Shown one piece after another: positions 9,422 through 18,021 of a stretch of DNA of 64,000 bases. The notes beneath the pieces are model-generated. The model made no database searches. It was not told the origin of the DNA and was given only the letters and a program-made list of their open reading frames with translations. Origin of the DNA: Flavobacteriales bacterium. Its GTDB lineage: Bacteria > Bacteroidota > Bacteroidia > Flavobacteriales > Schleiferiaceae. The stretch lies in assembly GCA_017795025.1 (NCBI GenBank), contig CP051243.1:3062897-3126896 (forward strand), read 5' to 3'. The position numbers and the translations under genes were made by a program. Each line of letters begins with the position of its first letter. Positions within the stretch are counted from its first letter, which is position 1.

Positions 9422-9886
9422 CTAAGCTTTGATTTTCGTGAATACCTTACTGATGATTTTCCATTCGCCCTTAATCTTATAAAGGGCAATGAAATCGGTA
9501 TAGGTATGCATTCCGCCTTCAAAATAGTGGAGCTTAACCATCGCTACATCATCTTCAATATCTATACTTTCGAAAGTACCGCTAACCTTCTTGCTTTCGG
9601 CTAAGGGCAGTTCTCCTTGGGCCTTGCGTTCTATTTTACTTTGGCGCCACTCTTTAATAGGGTAATGCCAGAGCTGCTCGGCCTTATTCCGACCTATCAT
9701 TACAAATTGAGGGTGAAATCCCGCGTCAATTTTTAGCGTATCCCCCTCGTTTTGCAATCCTTGGAGGTAGGCTTCTTCTACCACTTCTTTAATGGCTTGC
9801 TGTTCTTCGTTTAAAGGGGCTTCAATTTTAGGGAGGATCCAAAGTGCAGTACTTAGGATAGCGATTAAAGGGACAATCTTTTTCAT
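9422..9886 (-). CDS. NTF2-like putative lumazine-binding family protein, exported
   Basis: 154 residues. A hydrophobic N-terminus without a clear cleavage site (KKIVPLIAILSTALWIL) suggests an anchored or exported protein. The body follows the 'putative lumazine-binding' NTF2-like pattern: an E-x-x-x-I-K-x-V-V-x-x-A-Y helix, a central FHPQFVMIG strand, DVAMVKLHYFEGG, and a final YKIKGEWKIISKVFTK strand. Members are small secreted proteins of unknown role. It sits 13 bp upstream of the propeller gene on the same strand and is probably its operon leader. Confidence 0.75.
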   Translation of the reverse strand: MKKIVPLIAILSTALWILPKIEAPLNEEQQAIKEVVEEAYLQGLQNEGDTLKIDAGFHPQFVMIGRNKAEQLWHYPIKEWRQSKIERKAQGELPLAESKKVSGTFESIDIEDDVAMVKLHYFEGGMHTYTDFIALYKIKGEWKIISKVFTKIKA

Positions 9887-10004
9887 GCTAGCAATTTACG
9901 CATCCCTGAAAACAGGGAGGAGGCATTTTGGCTATTCTCGGTGATTTCTAGCATTGGTGGCAAACGCACCTTTGTACCAGTTGTTTAATCAAAAGAATCA
10001 CATC

Positions 10005-10400
10005 ATGAAAAAGTTAGTTTTTAGCCTCCTGTTTTTTGCCTTTAGCTTTAGCCTTATCGCCCAAACCAATGCCAACACACCCCGTTTAAGTATGGCCATT
10101 GTAGAAGGTAGCTTGCAATTACAATGGGAGCTCAGTCGGGAGATCAATACCAGTTACTTCGTGGTCGAAAAGTTGGTGGCGGGTAGCAATGACTATGAGC
10201 CCATCCACAGTGAGAAGGCCAATGGATATAGTCATTTTAAAACCAGCTACGATTTTGAAGAATACCTTATCTCGGCTCAAAATAAGTATCGTGTGGTCCT
10301 CGTGATGATGGACGGAACCCGAGTTTATTCTAATGTAATTGTAGTGCCCCAGACGGACTTAAAGCCAATAGACACAGCTAGCAGTATCGTGACTAAATAA
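10005..10400 (+). CDS. Small secreted protein, fibronectin/Ig-like (131 aa)
   Basis: The ATG at 10005 begins a signal peptide (KKLVFSLLFFAFSFSLIAQ); an upstream in-frame TTG at 9954 would place 17 polar residues before it and is rejected. The mature ~110 residues are beta-rich (LSMAIVEGSLQLQWELS, TSYFVVEKL, NKYRVVLVMMDGTRVYSNVIVV). This is the strand layout of the short fibronectin-III-like modules seen in Bacteroidota extracellular proteins. Function unknown. It precedes the 228-residue unknown and a two-component pair on the same strand. Confidence 0.7.
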   Translation: MKKLVFSLLFFAFSFSLIAQTNANTPRLSMAIVEGSLQLQWELSREINTSYFVVEKLVAGSNDYEPIHSEKANGYSHFKTSYDFEEYLISAQNKYRVVLVMMDGTRVYSNVIVVPQTDLKPIDTASSIVTK

Positions 10401-10455
10401 TTAAAAGCCTAACTTACAGCTCCACAATTCTTATCAACCAAACACCCATAATCCC

Positions 10456-11142
10456 ATGTCAACCTCCTCAAGTTTTAAATGCCTCGAAGTTCCAACTACC
10501 GGTCAAGATGCCATAAAAGCCTATTTCTTCTTATTTGAATTGCCCATATCTGGAACCGTAGATTTTACAATTACCGACTATACCGCTCCCGCAGGAGAAA
10601 CCAAGGGCTTACTTAAAGTAAGCTATGATGCCAACACGGGCAGCAGTACTTCGGTTATGATGATGATTCGCGATCAAAACATTAGCATCGATGGAACGAG
10701 CACTCCTGTAGATTTTTCCAATACCGAACTAGAGCTTTATAAGCAGGGAGGGGACAAGCCTAAAATCAAGGGTAAAATTCAAAGGCAAACTACCACTAAG
10801 CTTTTCGAAGATGAGGATGCCGCTATTGCGGATGATGAATTGCGCTATAAAGTGGTGAACTATCAAGATAGCGAGGAGCAGTCCAATTACTTTTTACTTT
10901 TTGCCAGCCGAACCAGTCAAGAAGAACATTCCAACCTCTTTAAAGTGTCTAAGAAAGCTTCCGACCCAACAGTTTTGGAATGCGGCTATCAACCGGCCTC
11001 TGGGAACTACCCTGAAGGTTCCAAGGTGGCTGCCATTGGTTTTAAACCATCACCCAATAAAAAATTTAAGAAAGCCGAAATCAAAGGGGTTAGCGGTAGC
11101 AGTCAAACCATTGACTATACCAATGGCGTGGTGAATTGCTAA
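10456..11142 (+). CDS. Unknown 228-aa protein upstream of a two-component system
   Basis: I do not recognise this protein. It has no signal peptide or membrane segment and is rich in Ser, Thr, Asp and Lys. Two similar strand motifs (AYFFLFELP near residue 22 and NYFLLFASRT near 142) hint at two related beta domains. The C-terminus carries FKKAEIKGVSGSSQTIDYTNG. The gene ends 4 bp before the histidine kinase start, so it is almost certainly in the same transcript and may be a ligand, partner or target of the kinase (inference from position only). Confidence 0.7.
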   Translation: MSTSSSFKCLEVPTTGQDAIKAYFFLFELPISGTVDFTITDYTAPAGETKGLLKVSYDANTGSSTSVMMMIRDQNISIDGTSTPVDFSNTELELYKQGGDKPKIKGKIQRQTTTKLFEDEDAAIADDELRYKVVNYQDSEEQSNYFLLFASRTSQEEHSNLFKVSKKASDPTVLECGYQPASGNYPEGSKVAAIGFKPSPNKKFKKAEIKGVSGSSQTIDYTNGVVNC

Positions 11143-11146
11143 AGTG

Positions 11147-13018
11147 ATGAGGAAGATCATCATTTTGATGTTCTTAGTGCCTTGCTTAAGCAGGCAAGGT
11201 TTTGCGGCGCAAATAGATAGTGCGGCTCTGGATGCTCTGATATACCAAGCTTACGAGCTCCAGTTTGAAGACGCGGATAGTGCCGAGGTAGTGGCAAGAC
11301 TGCTTTTAGAGAAATCAAGAAAAGCAGACTACCAAAAAGGGATCTCGGCCGCTACCATGCGCTTAGGTAGCCTTTACCATTTAAAAGCGCAATACGATTC
11401 GGCCATTTATTTTACCAAGCAGGCCTATCGAATCCGCAAAGCGAATGCCTGGCACTCCAGTGCGATTGATGCGGCCAATCAGCTCAACACTATTTATCAA
11501 GCGGCCGCGCAGCCCGATTCCTCCTTTTGGGTTTTATACGATGCCCTGCACTTGGCCCAAGAAATTAACGACTCCCTAGGCTATGCTTATTTGTACTATA
11601 ATTTGGCTTATGCCCATCTGGAGTTTGGAGATGTGGATACGGCTTTTCACTATTTCGAGCAGGCTTTAAACATTGGGGAGATCTTGAACGATCCTACATT
11701 GTTACGCATGACCAATTCGGGAATGGGGGATTGGTATTATCGAAGGAACAAGTTTCAACAGGCCTTGGAATATTTCCTGCGAACCGATTCCCTTAGCGAA
11801 GAGGAGATGTATCTAGCCTCGGCCCGCAGTTACAACAATATTGCCGCTTGCTACGATCAATTAGGAAGATTTCATCAGGCGAAAGCCTATTACCAAAAAG
11901 CCCTAGCCCTACACAGAAAATTAGGTTCCCTTGGCGATATTGCCTCCAGTCTTAATAGCCTCGGGGCTTTGTTTTACAGGCAAGAGGCCTACGATAGTGC
12001 CCGTAGCTATTTTGAAAAAGTAGATCAGTTTTTAGGCCCTAATTTGAATCGCGCTTTAAAGGTGCAAAACCTACTCGAGCTTTCAGAAACTGAGGCGGCC
12101 TTGGGGAATTATTCATCGGCCCTAAATTATTTTCGTCAGCATAATGCTTGGCGCGATAGTCTTTTCGAAGCGGAGAAAATAGCCAGTATCGCCCAAATGC
12201 AAACCATTTACGATACCGAGCGCAAGCAAAAGCAAATCGAACTACTCAATGCGCTCAATCAACAAAGGCTGGCCGAACGTCGTTTTTTAATAGGTGGCTT
12301 GGCCTTTTTATTAATCGTAAGCTTGGCGCTGATGGCCTTTTTACGGCAGCGGCAATTATTAAACCGTCGTAACCAGGAATTAGCCCAAGAGCGCATGCAA
12401 GGCTTAATGCAAAAGCAAGAGGCCAAGGCTTTAGAAGCCATGCTGCAAGGGCAAGAAGAAGAGCGGCAGCGGATTGCGATGGATTTACATGATCGATTAG
12501 GCGCTTTGTTATCGACCGCGAAATTGATGGCGGATGAAAAATCGAAACTGGCCCAGCAAATTGATGACTCAGTACGGGAATTACGTCGGGTTTCACACAA
12601 CCTCAGCACTGGGCATTTGGAAAGTTTCGGTTTAGTTACGGCCCTACGAGACTTGAGCGCACAAATCACCGCACATACCCAAATTAAATGCGACTTTCAA
12701 GTATACGACTGGCAAGATCGCTTAGATCGCGCCTTGGAAGTAGACTTATACCGCATTAGTCAAGAAGCTATAAACAATGCCCTGAAGTATTCGGAAGCTT
12801 CGGAAATTACCATTCAATTATACCGACGGCCAGAGGAGCTCAGCCTAAGTATAGAGGATAATGGCCGAGGGTTTAATCCCAAGGATCAATTGAAAAACGG
12901 GATTGGTTTAAGCAATATCAAACTGCGATTAGAGAAGTGGCAGGGCCAATTTCATTTGGACAGTAGTCCGGGAAGAGGCAGCCTTTACATTATTGAAATA
13001 CCACTGCATGAAAACTAA
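11147..13018 (+). CDS. TPR-repeat sensor histidine kinase (HisKA_3 type)
   Basis: 623 residues from the ATG at 11147. A signal peptide leads to ~8 TPR units (about 30-375; for example AFHYFEQALNIGEIL, AKAYYQKALALHRKLG, ARSYFEKVDQF), which lie outside the membrane, then one transmembrane helix (~379-401) and a short coiled coil. The DHp helix has EEERQRIAMDLHDRLGALLS with the phosphoacceptor His near 449. The ATPase domain has NNALKYSE (N box), DNGRGFNP and GIGLSNIKLRLEKWQG. This is the common Bacteroidota TPR kinase that pairs with NarL/LuxR regulators. Its stop overlaps the regulator start by 11 bp. Confidence 0.93.
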   Translation: MRKIIILMFLVPCLSRQGFAAQIDSAALDALIYQAYELQFEDADSAEVVARLLLEKSRKADYQKGISAATMRLGSLYHLKAQYDSAIYFTKQAYRIRKANAWHSSAIDAANQLNTIYQAAAQPDSSFWVLYDALHLAQEINDSLGYAYLYYNLAYAHLEFGDVDTAFHYFEQALNIGEILNDPTLLRMTNSGMGDWYYRRNKFQQALEYFLRTDSLSEEEMYLASARSYNNIAACYDQLGRFHQAKAYYQKALALHRKLGSLGDIASSLNSLGALFYRQEAYDSARSYFEKVDQFLGPNLNRALKVQNLLELSETEAALGNYSSALNYFRQHNAWRDSLFEAEKIASIAQMQTIYDTERKQKQIELLNALNQQRLAERRFLIGGLAFLLIVSLALMAFLRQRQLLNRRNQELAQERMQGLMQKQEAKALEAMLQGQEEERQRIAMDLHDRLGALLSTAKLMADEKSKLAQQIDDSVRELRRVSHNLSTGHLESFGLVTALRDLSAQITAHTQIKCDFQVYDWQDRLDRALEVDLYRISQEAINNALKYSEASEITIQLYRRPEELSLSIEDNGRGFNPKDQLKNGIGLSNIKLRLEKWQGQFHLDSSPGRGSLYIIEIPLHEN

Positions 13019-13652
13019 AGTCCTTTTAGCCGACGATCATAAGATATTTTTAGATGGCTTGCAGGCCTTGTTGGAGGCGCAAAGCGAAGTTGAGGTGCTG
13101 GCAACCGCCGAAAACGGGCAGGTACTTCTGGATAAGATGAAGCAGCATCCGGCCGAAGTGGTTTTATTGGATTACAATATGCCGGGCATGGACGGATTGG
13201 AATGCACACGATTGCTAAGGGAGCGCCACCCAGAAGCGAAGGTTTTGGTTTTATCGATGCACAATACCCCTGGGCATATTCAAAAAATTTTGAAGGCAGG
13301 AGCCCATGGTTACCTGCTAAAGAACACCGGTAAAGAGGAATTGCTAAAGGCGATTGCTACCGTTAAAGAGGGAGGAGTATACTACAGCGCCGAAGTTACC
13401 GAGACCATCATGCAAGGTTTGCAAAGGAAAGAGGCCCAGGCTACAAATTATCAAATAGGAAGCCTTACCGAGCGCGAAAAAGAAGTACTCATTTTGATTG
13501 CGGAGGAAAGAACCAGCCTCGAGATTGCCGAGGAATTGCATATTAGCAAGCATACCGTTGAAACACATCGTAAAAACCTGATTAGCAAATTGCAGGTTCG
13601 CAACGTGAGTGGATTAGTGAAGTATGCGGTGCAGCAGGGATTGGTGGATTAG
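13008..13652 (+). CDS. NarL/LuxR-family response regulator
   Basis: 214 residues from the ATG at 13008, inside the end of the kinase gene; an upstream TTG at 12993 is less likely. The receiver domain has the acidic pair D9-D10, phospho-acceptor D55 in VVLLDYNMPGMDG, the Ser/Thr position in VLVLSMHN and Lys in YLLKNTGKEEL. A C-terminal LuxR helix-turn-helix follows (LTEREKEVLILIAEERTSLE, then ISKHTVETHRKNL). It is the partner of the adjacent TPR kinase and binds DNA after phosphorylation; its targets are unknown. Confidence 0.95.
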   Translation: MKTKVLLADDHKIFLDGLQALLEAQSEVEVLATAENGQVLLDKMKQHPAEVVLLDYNMPGMDGLECTRLLRERHPEAKVLVLSMHNTPGHIQKILKAGAHGYLLKNTGKEELLKAIATVKEGGVYYSAEVTETIMQGLQRKEAQATNYQIGSLTEREKEVLILIAEERTSLEIAEELHISKHTVETHRKNLISKLQVRNVSGLVKYAVQQGLVD

Positions 13653-13660
13653 TTTGGAAG

Positions 13661-14461
13661 CTACTGATGATCATAAGGCTTGGCCGCTAGGGCGTGAAAT
13701 TTATATTTCTTTTCAAAGCCTTCCCCTTCAATGGTCATCTTCAGCCAAAAGAGCTCGGCCGAATAGCGAGACTCGAAAAATGCAAAGCCACCGAGGTAGA
13801 AGGTGTCTTGAAGGTCGGTAGGGAAAGTATTCGTTAGCACTGTATAGTTTCCATTCGGATGGTCTCTTTCCTCGCGACTTTGATACCAACAATCGCTTTT
13901 TTGTTGGGAGAATAACACCTCGCCATAAACGAATGCGTCGCCCTTGCGGTAGTGGGTGGGGAGGTAATTATAATAACCCATTCGGGAAAAGCTGTCTTGG
14001 GCTGATGAGCAATTGTACCCGGTCATCCGATTGTAATAGGTGGCCTTGCCTGTGTCATCATAGCAAACAAAAACCGAGTCTTTCAATTGCTCTTGTGAGG
14101 CAAACAAGCAATTGTGCCGGCTAGTGTCTATTTTGGTTCTTACGGTAAATTCGTCGTAGATAATCGAATCGGGACTACCATTAAAACGGATTTTATTAAA
14201 GATTTCGAAGCGGGCCTTGTTGTCAAGGTCAATCTCGATTATCAAACTCGATTTAAAGGTATTGGGGTCTAAAAATTGCCCCTGTGCTTTTGGACCTACT
14301 TCAAGCGGGGGATTGAATTCCTCGTAATAATCGTAGCTATCGTGGTAGCCAATTTTAAAGATTTCGTCGGGTAGGCTTTCGAGGGGAGCATTTGGTTTTT
14401 CCTCGCTACAGGAAAAAAGCAGTGCAAGGATGGGCAAGCTAAGCAGGCGAAGCAATTTCAT
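13661..14461 (-). CDS. Lipoprotein of unknown function (266 aa)
   Basis: The N-terminus is a lipoprotein signal (LPILALLFSC, Cys ~18) followed by SEEK, an acidic start like the Bacteroidota surface lipoprotein export signal. The rest is soluble, Tyr/Phe-rich, with a Cys pair around YNCSS and SDCWYQ. No domain recognised. It converges with the response regulator gene, with only 8 bp between stops and no terminator visible between them. Confidence 0.7.
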   Translation of the reverse strand: MKLLRLLSLPILALLFSCSEEKPNAPLESLPDEIFKIGYHDSYDYYEEFNPPLEVGPKAQGQFLDPNTFKSSLIIEIDLDNKARFEIFNKIRFNGSPDSIIYDEFTVRTKIDTSRHNCLFASQEQLKDSVFVCYDDTGKATYYNRMTGYNCSSAQDSFSRMGYYNYLPTHYRKGDAFVYGEVLFSQQKSDCWYQSREERDHPNGNYTVLTNTFPTDLQDTFYLGGFAFFESRYSAELFWLKMTIEGEGFEKKYKFHALAAKPYDHQ

Positions 14462-14529
14462 TATTCAGATTTGAGAGCAATTTAGGAATTTACTTCCTTG
14501 GAGAAGGCTTTAACATTTTAAGAGAATAA

Positions 14530-14559
14530 AAAACCGCCCCAGTCTCTCGAGGCGGTTTT
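14530..14559 (-). terminator. Rho-independent terminator of the 895-aa T9SS gene
   Basis: Arms AAAACCGCC (14530-14538) and GGCGGTTTT (14551-14559) pair perfectly around a 12-nt loop. On the minus strand the stem is followed by a T run. It lies 21 bp after the stop of the gene at 14581-17268. Confidence 0.85.
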
Positions 14560-14580
14560 AATTTTAAAAGCTTCTTGGCG

Positions 14581-17268
14581 CTAATTCTGCACGATAAATC
14601 GTTGAATGGCCCTTTGCCCTTTATCGTTAAGCATTTGTAAGGTGTAAACCCCAGCGGCTAAGGGAAGGCTTAGAACTTCATCCTCTAAAACACCGGCCGC
14701 CACCCGTACTCCGCTGGCATTGTAAACTTCGTAATAGCGGAAATCGGTAGCCGAAAGGTTTTGAATCTCAAAGGTCCCCTTATTAGGGTTGGGGAAAAGC
14801 CGTATAGGCTTTGTGTCTGTTTCGCTTAAACTAATGTCCTGAACTAAGGTGCACGCGCTGGTATCTACACAATCACCAATGGTAATCTCAACCGCATAAT
14901 AGCCATTGGTTATTGGCTGGTAGAGCTGGTTAGTGTCATTAGGTAAGCGTATAAAAGTTCCGTTAAAACAAGAAAACCACTGATATTTAGCATTTACTTG
15001 GTTGGCAAGCAATCCTGTGCCATTGAATACATAGGTAATGCTATTGCTGATGTTGACTAAATCCAAGTTGTAGCTTCTGATGGAATCGCAATTGGCCCTA
15101 TTACTTAAAGTGTCTAGGTAAAAGCCCGATTGGGTCCATACTTGACCTGAAGCACTTGTATAACTAGAGCCGCAATGTTGAATATCTATAGTATCATTTG
15201 CTTGAAAGCTGCTGCCTGTAGAAAGATCTATGTAGAAAATAGAGTCACAACCATTTTGGTTAATCAAAGTATCGAAATAAACTCCTGCCTGACTAAGAAG
15301 GGTTCCTGAGGGGGAAATGTAAGGCACTCCATCACAAGACTGAATGAAAAGGCTATCGAGACTATTGACTCCAATGTTGGCGTAGATAGTGATAATGCTG
15401 TCACAGCCAGATGCTGCAATCAATGTGTCTGAATAAATCCCGGATTGAGTGTAGGTGTAAAGTCCGCTAGGTGAAATAATTGCTTGTCCATTGCAATTGC
15501 TCAGTTGAAGAGTGTCGTATTCTGGCGGGCAGAAATTACCAGCTGGCTTCATTCTTAGCGCAAGATGAGGCGATTCGAAGGTGCGGTTTGTGAATCCACT
15601 ATACCAATTGCCATCGGCTAACTGCATTACGGATGATATACCTGGCTGATCGAAGGTATTAGAGTTGCTAACCCGAATAAGGCCACCTGCTGCATTTGGG
15701 AAAAAGTTCACAATTAAGAGATAAGAACCGGTGTTTAAAGCCAAAGGAATAGTGTCCGTTGGAGTAATGGTTTCAAATGAAAAGAAAGACCGCTGCCCAA
15801 TTAAATTTGAATTCAAAGTGAAGTTTTTAGTGAAAATGGGCGTGCTCCCAACAGGGAAACCATTATTAAAAGCAAAGCCTGCGGTGTCATATATAGCGAA
15901 CTGTAGCTGTGCTGTACTGTCTGATGCCGCTGAGAGTTCCATTTCGGCGCCATGTATATAATTTTTACCAAGACCAGCGCTGTCAGGGTCTTCATTTTCC
16001 AAGCTGAATAAGGACCCTATGCTTATCATGTTGGGGTTTGCACTATTGGTACCAACAAAATTGCCATAGACTCCATTATCTAAACTGTAAATTCGATCGC
16101 TAACCCTTAACTGGAAGGTGTCGGTGCTAACCAAGGCATTACTGCCCTGCATAGAGTCGGAACTTACCCTATAAATTAGGTCGTATTCTGCATTTTGATT
16201 TGGTGGTGTCCAATTATTAGTTTGTAATTCGTTCCAAAAGCAAGTGTCTCCTGGGATAAGGCTATTGCATCCTAGGACGGAAGAGAGGGTAGTAACAAGT
16301 TGTCCGGTATTGCGATCGATTACCTCTATGTCTAAGCTAACATTGGTTTGCGTGGCGCTGCCGTCATTGGTAACGGCTAGGTTTCCTTCAATGGACACCA
16401 GCTGATTATCGAGCATGGTGCCATATTTTGGATAATTAGGATCCGAATTAAAAATTAAATCTTGGGGGATTTGATTGTTTGTAGCGACAGTTCGCATGCT
16501 ATGTGGAGATGCCCCTTCAATTCTGATATCATCTATCATCCAGAAATAATAACCATTACCGTTAGCATTCCCAGGCGTGCCGTCGAATAGGAACATAAGA
16601 CGTACCGAGTCTTGCCCTCCAGCAATATTTGAAATATTAAAGGTGCTTTTTACCGCATTAGTAGTTGAGCCATTTATGCCTACTACAGAGAGGGGGAAAA
16701 GCTCTATTGTATCGCCATAACTTTGACCACCATCAGTAGAAATTGCAATATAAAATTCAGAGTAAAAGCGACGGGCATAGGATTCCAGGCTTAAACTCAC
16801 ACTAGGATGATTGCTGAGGTCAATATTATCGGTAATGAGTCTTCCCAGATGTGGTGAAGGCGCGGTCCCACTCCCAAAACTGCTCGTACCACCATTGTCT
16901 AAATATCCTGAGTCAAAGATTATAAAGCCGTTGGAAGCAGTAGGAGAAGCTAGAGGGGCGTTTGTGGGTGGGTTGTTATTAACGCCCGAGAAGTTTCCAC
17001 GGGATCCACTGGTATTACTAGGGGTTGTGTTTGCCCCTCTGTATTCCCAGATCGCCGTTGCCACACTTCCTTGTTGCGTCCAAGTTGAAGGGATACCATT
17101 ACTAAAATCCTCTGACCAAATAAGACTTTCGGGACCCGAAACGCTTCTTATTTGACTACTTGATGTAGGGTAAACCAAGTTATTTTCACTAAGGATTGGC
17201 TCAGCTTTCTCCTGAGACCATAGACAGATAGGGAAGAGGACTATTAAAGTCCTTAAGAGATTTCGCAT
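14581..17268 (-). CDS. T9SS type A cargo with MAM-like N-terminus and three Cys repeats
   Basis: 895 residues with a signal peptide (cleavage near CLWSQ). Residues ~45-260 begin with WSEDFSNGIPSTWTQQG and contain a jelly-roll/choice-of-anchor-like region (GFIIFDSGYLDNGG, YFWMIDDIRIEG). A long beta-rich region follows, then three ~50-residue repeats (~585-740) of the CxxSPSGxxSQxGxYxDTLxxxxGCDSI type, a module ending GDCVDTSACTLV, and a type A sorting domain (LFPNPNKGTFEI, LAAGVYTLQMLN). The repeat and penultimate module are shared with the protein at 4580-7429, so the two are related surface proteins. No catalytic motif seen. Confidence 0.9.
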   Translation of the reverse strand: MRNLLRTLIVLFPICLWSQEKAEPILSENNLVYPTSSSQIRSVSGPESLIWSEDFSNGIPSTWTQQGSVATAIWEYRGANTTPSNTSGSRGNFSGVNNNPPTNAPLASPTASNGFIIFDSGYLDNGGTSSFGSGTAPSPHLGRLITDNIDLSNHPSVSLSLESYARRFYSEFYIAISTDGGQSYGDTIELFPLSVVGINGSTTNAVKSTFNISNIAGGQDSVRLMFLFDGTPGNANGNGYYFWMIDDIRIEGASPHSMRTVATNNQIPQDLIFNSDPNYPKYGTMLDNQLVSIEGNLAVTNDGSATQTNVSLDIEVIDRNTGQLVTTLSSVLGCNSLIPGDTCFWNELQTNNWTPPNQNAEYDLIYRVSSDSMQGSNALVSTDTFQLRVSDRIYSLDNGVYGNFVGTNSANPNMISIGSLFSLENEDPDSAGLGKNYIHGAEMELSAASDSTAQLQFAIYDTAGFAFNNGFPVGSTPIFTKNFTLNSNLIGQRSFFSFETITPTDTIPLALNTGSYLLIVNFFPNAAGGLIRVSNSNTFDQPGISSVMQLADGNWYSGFTNRTFESPHLALRMKPAGNFCPPEYDTLQLSNCNGQAIISPSGLYTYTQSGIYSDTLIAASGCDSIITIYANIGVNSLDSLFIQSCDGVPYISPSGTLLSQAGVYFDTLINQNGCDSIFYIDLSTGSSFQANDTIDIQHCGSSYTSASGQVWTQSGFYLDTLSNRANCDSIRSYNLDLVNISNSITYVFNGTGLLANQVNAKYQWFSCFNGTFIRLPNDTNQLYQPITNGYYAVEITIGDCVDTSACTLVQDISLSETDTKPIRLFPNPNKGTFEIQNLSATDFRYYEVYNASGVRVAAGVLEDEVLSLPLAAGVYTLQMLNDKGQRAIQRFIVQN

Positions 17269-17421
17269 TAGTGTGCAGATTAATAAGATTAGACCTCGAA
17301 AGTAGGGATAAAGGTAGGTTTGAGAAAAGGGTTTTGCTCTTAATGAGTTAAACGAGGGAAAATTGATTGAACGAGGGGAAGCTGCTCATTGTAGCTTGGC
17401 TCTTGCCTTTGGGTTAAAACC

Positions 17422-17453
17422 AAAAAAGCGCCCTCTTTTAAGAGAACGCTTTT
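17422..17453 (-). terminator. Terminator after tRNA-Leu
   Basis: On the minus strand, AAAAGCG and CTCTT pair with AAGAG and CGCTTTT around an AAAA loop, with a two-base internal mismatch, followed by a T run. It begins directly after the encoded CCA of the tRNA. Confidence 0.8.
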
Positions 17454-17537
17454 GGTGCCCAGGACCGGAGTCGAACCGGTACGCCCGAAGGCACAGGTGT
17501 TTGAGACCAGCGCGTCTACCAATTCCGCCACCTGGGC
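17453..17537 (-). tRNA. tRNA-Leu (anticodon CAA, CCA encoded)
   Basis: The minus strand folds as a class II tRNA: acceptor GCCCAGG with CCTGGGC, D-arm with AATTGGTAGAC, a long variable arm with a GCC-TTCG-GGC stem, and T-arm ACCGG-TTCGACT-CCGGT, then A and genomic CCA (17453-17455). The anticodon loop CTCAAAC gives CAA (17501-17503), reading UUG leucine codons. The anticodon stem has a T-T mismatch at the 28-42 position. Confidence 0.95.
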
Positions 17538-17609
17538 AATTCTATATATGCAGTTTCTACTAGAGAAACCTTTAACCCGCTTGCGCGGAGCTTCCGAATT
17601 AACGGGCGG

Positions 17610-17617
17610 CAAATATA
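17610..17617 (-). promoter_or_regulatory. Candidate -7 promoter element for tRNA-Leu
   Basis: TATATTTG on the minus strand matches the Bacteroidota -7 consensus TAnnTTTG and lies 73 bp upstream of the tRNA 5' end. No clear -33 TTG was found. Confidence 0.5.
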
Positions 17618-17642
17618 GAAACTATTTTAATTGAGCTCCGTA

Positions 17643-18020
17643 TTAAATCAGCTCTTTTTCTTGCATGCGTTTAATGCCTTTGGCAATCATATCCTGCACT
17701 TCAGCCTTTAAGGAATCGTCTAATCGCTTAATGTGAAAACAGGATTTCCCCTTCAGCATTTTTTGCATTCCTTCCGATAGGCTAAAGATCTCGGGATCGG
17801 TGTAAATGGGGAAAAAGTAAAAGCGGATATCCTTGGGCTTTTCCACCGTAGAGGCGAAATAATGCCCAGCCACTTTTTGCTTGCCCTGCATTACTTCCTT
17901 AGTGCCGGTAACTTCTAAACCATTAGGGCCTTGCTTGTTTACCTTTAGGGGCGGACAAGCCGCTTTGAGACTGTCTTCTAAAAAGCTACGAATCTCAAGG
18001 AGGTCTTTTACTTCACTCAT
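17643..18020 (-). CDS. DUF1801-like conserved hypothetical (125 aa)
   Basis: The ATG at 18018-18020 sits 1 bp after the stop of haaO and is preferred over longer readings that overlap haaO. The sequence has a Bacteroidota-common pattern (FYFFPIYTDPEIF, then MLKGKSCFHIKRLDDSL) that I associate with DUF1801-like small cytoplasmic proteins; function unknown. Its tight linkage to haaO and the helicase suggests it ends a four-gene operon. Confidence 0.65.
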   Translation of the reverse strand: MSEVKDLLEIRSFLEDSLKAACPPLKVNKQGPNGLEVTGTKEVMQGKQKVAGHYFASTVEKPKDIRFYFFPIYTDPEIFSLSEGMQKMLKGKSCFHIKRLDDSLKAEVQDMIAKGIKRMQEKELI

Positions 18021-18021
18021 C

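Noticed and set aside
12255-12669. Antisense frames opposite the histidine kinase
   Set aside because: The plus-strand frame there encodes the DHp region with its conserved His box; the antisense products are Arg/Ser/Cys-rich and meaningless.
17363-17634. Open frames on both strands over the tRNA-Leu region
   Set aside because: They run straight through a fully folding tRNA and its terminator, have no recognisable protein pattern, and are a known artefact of tRNA sequences.
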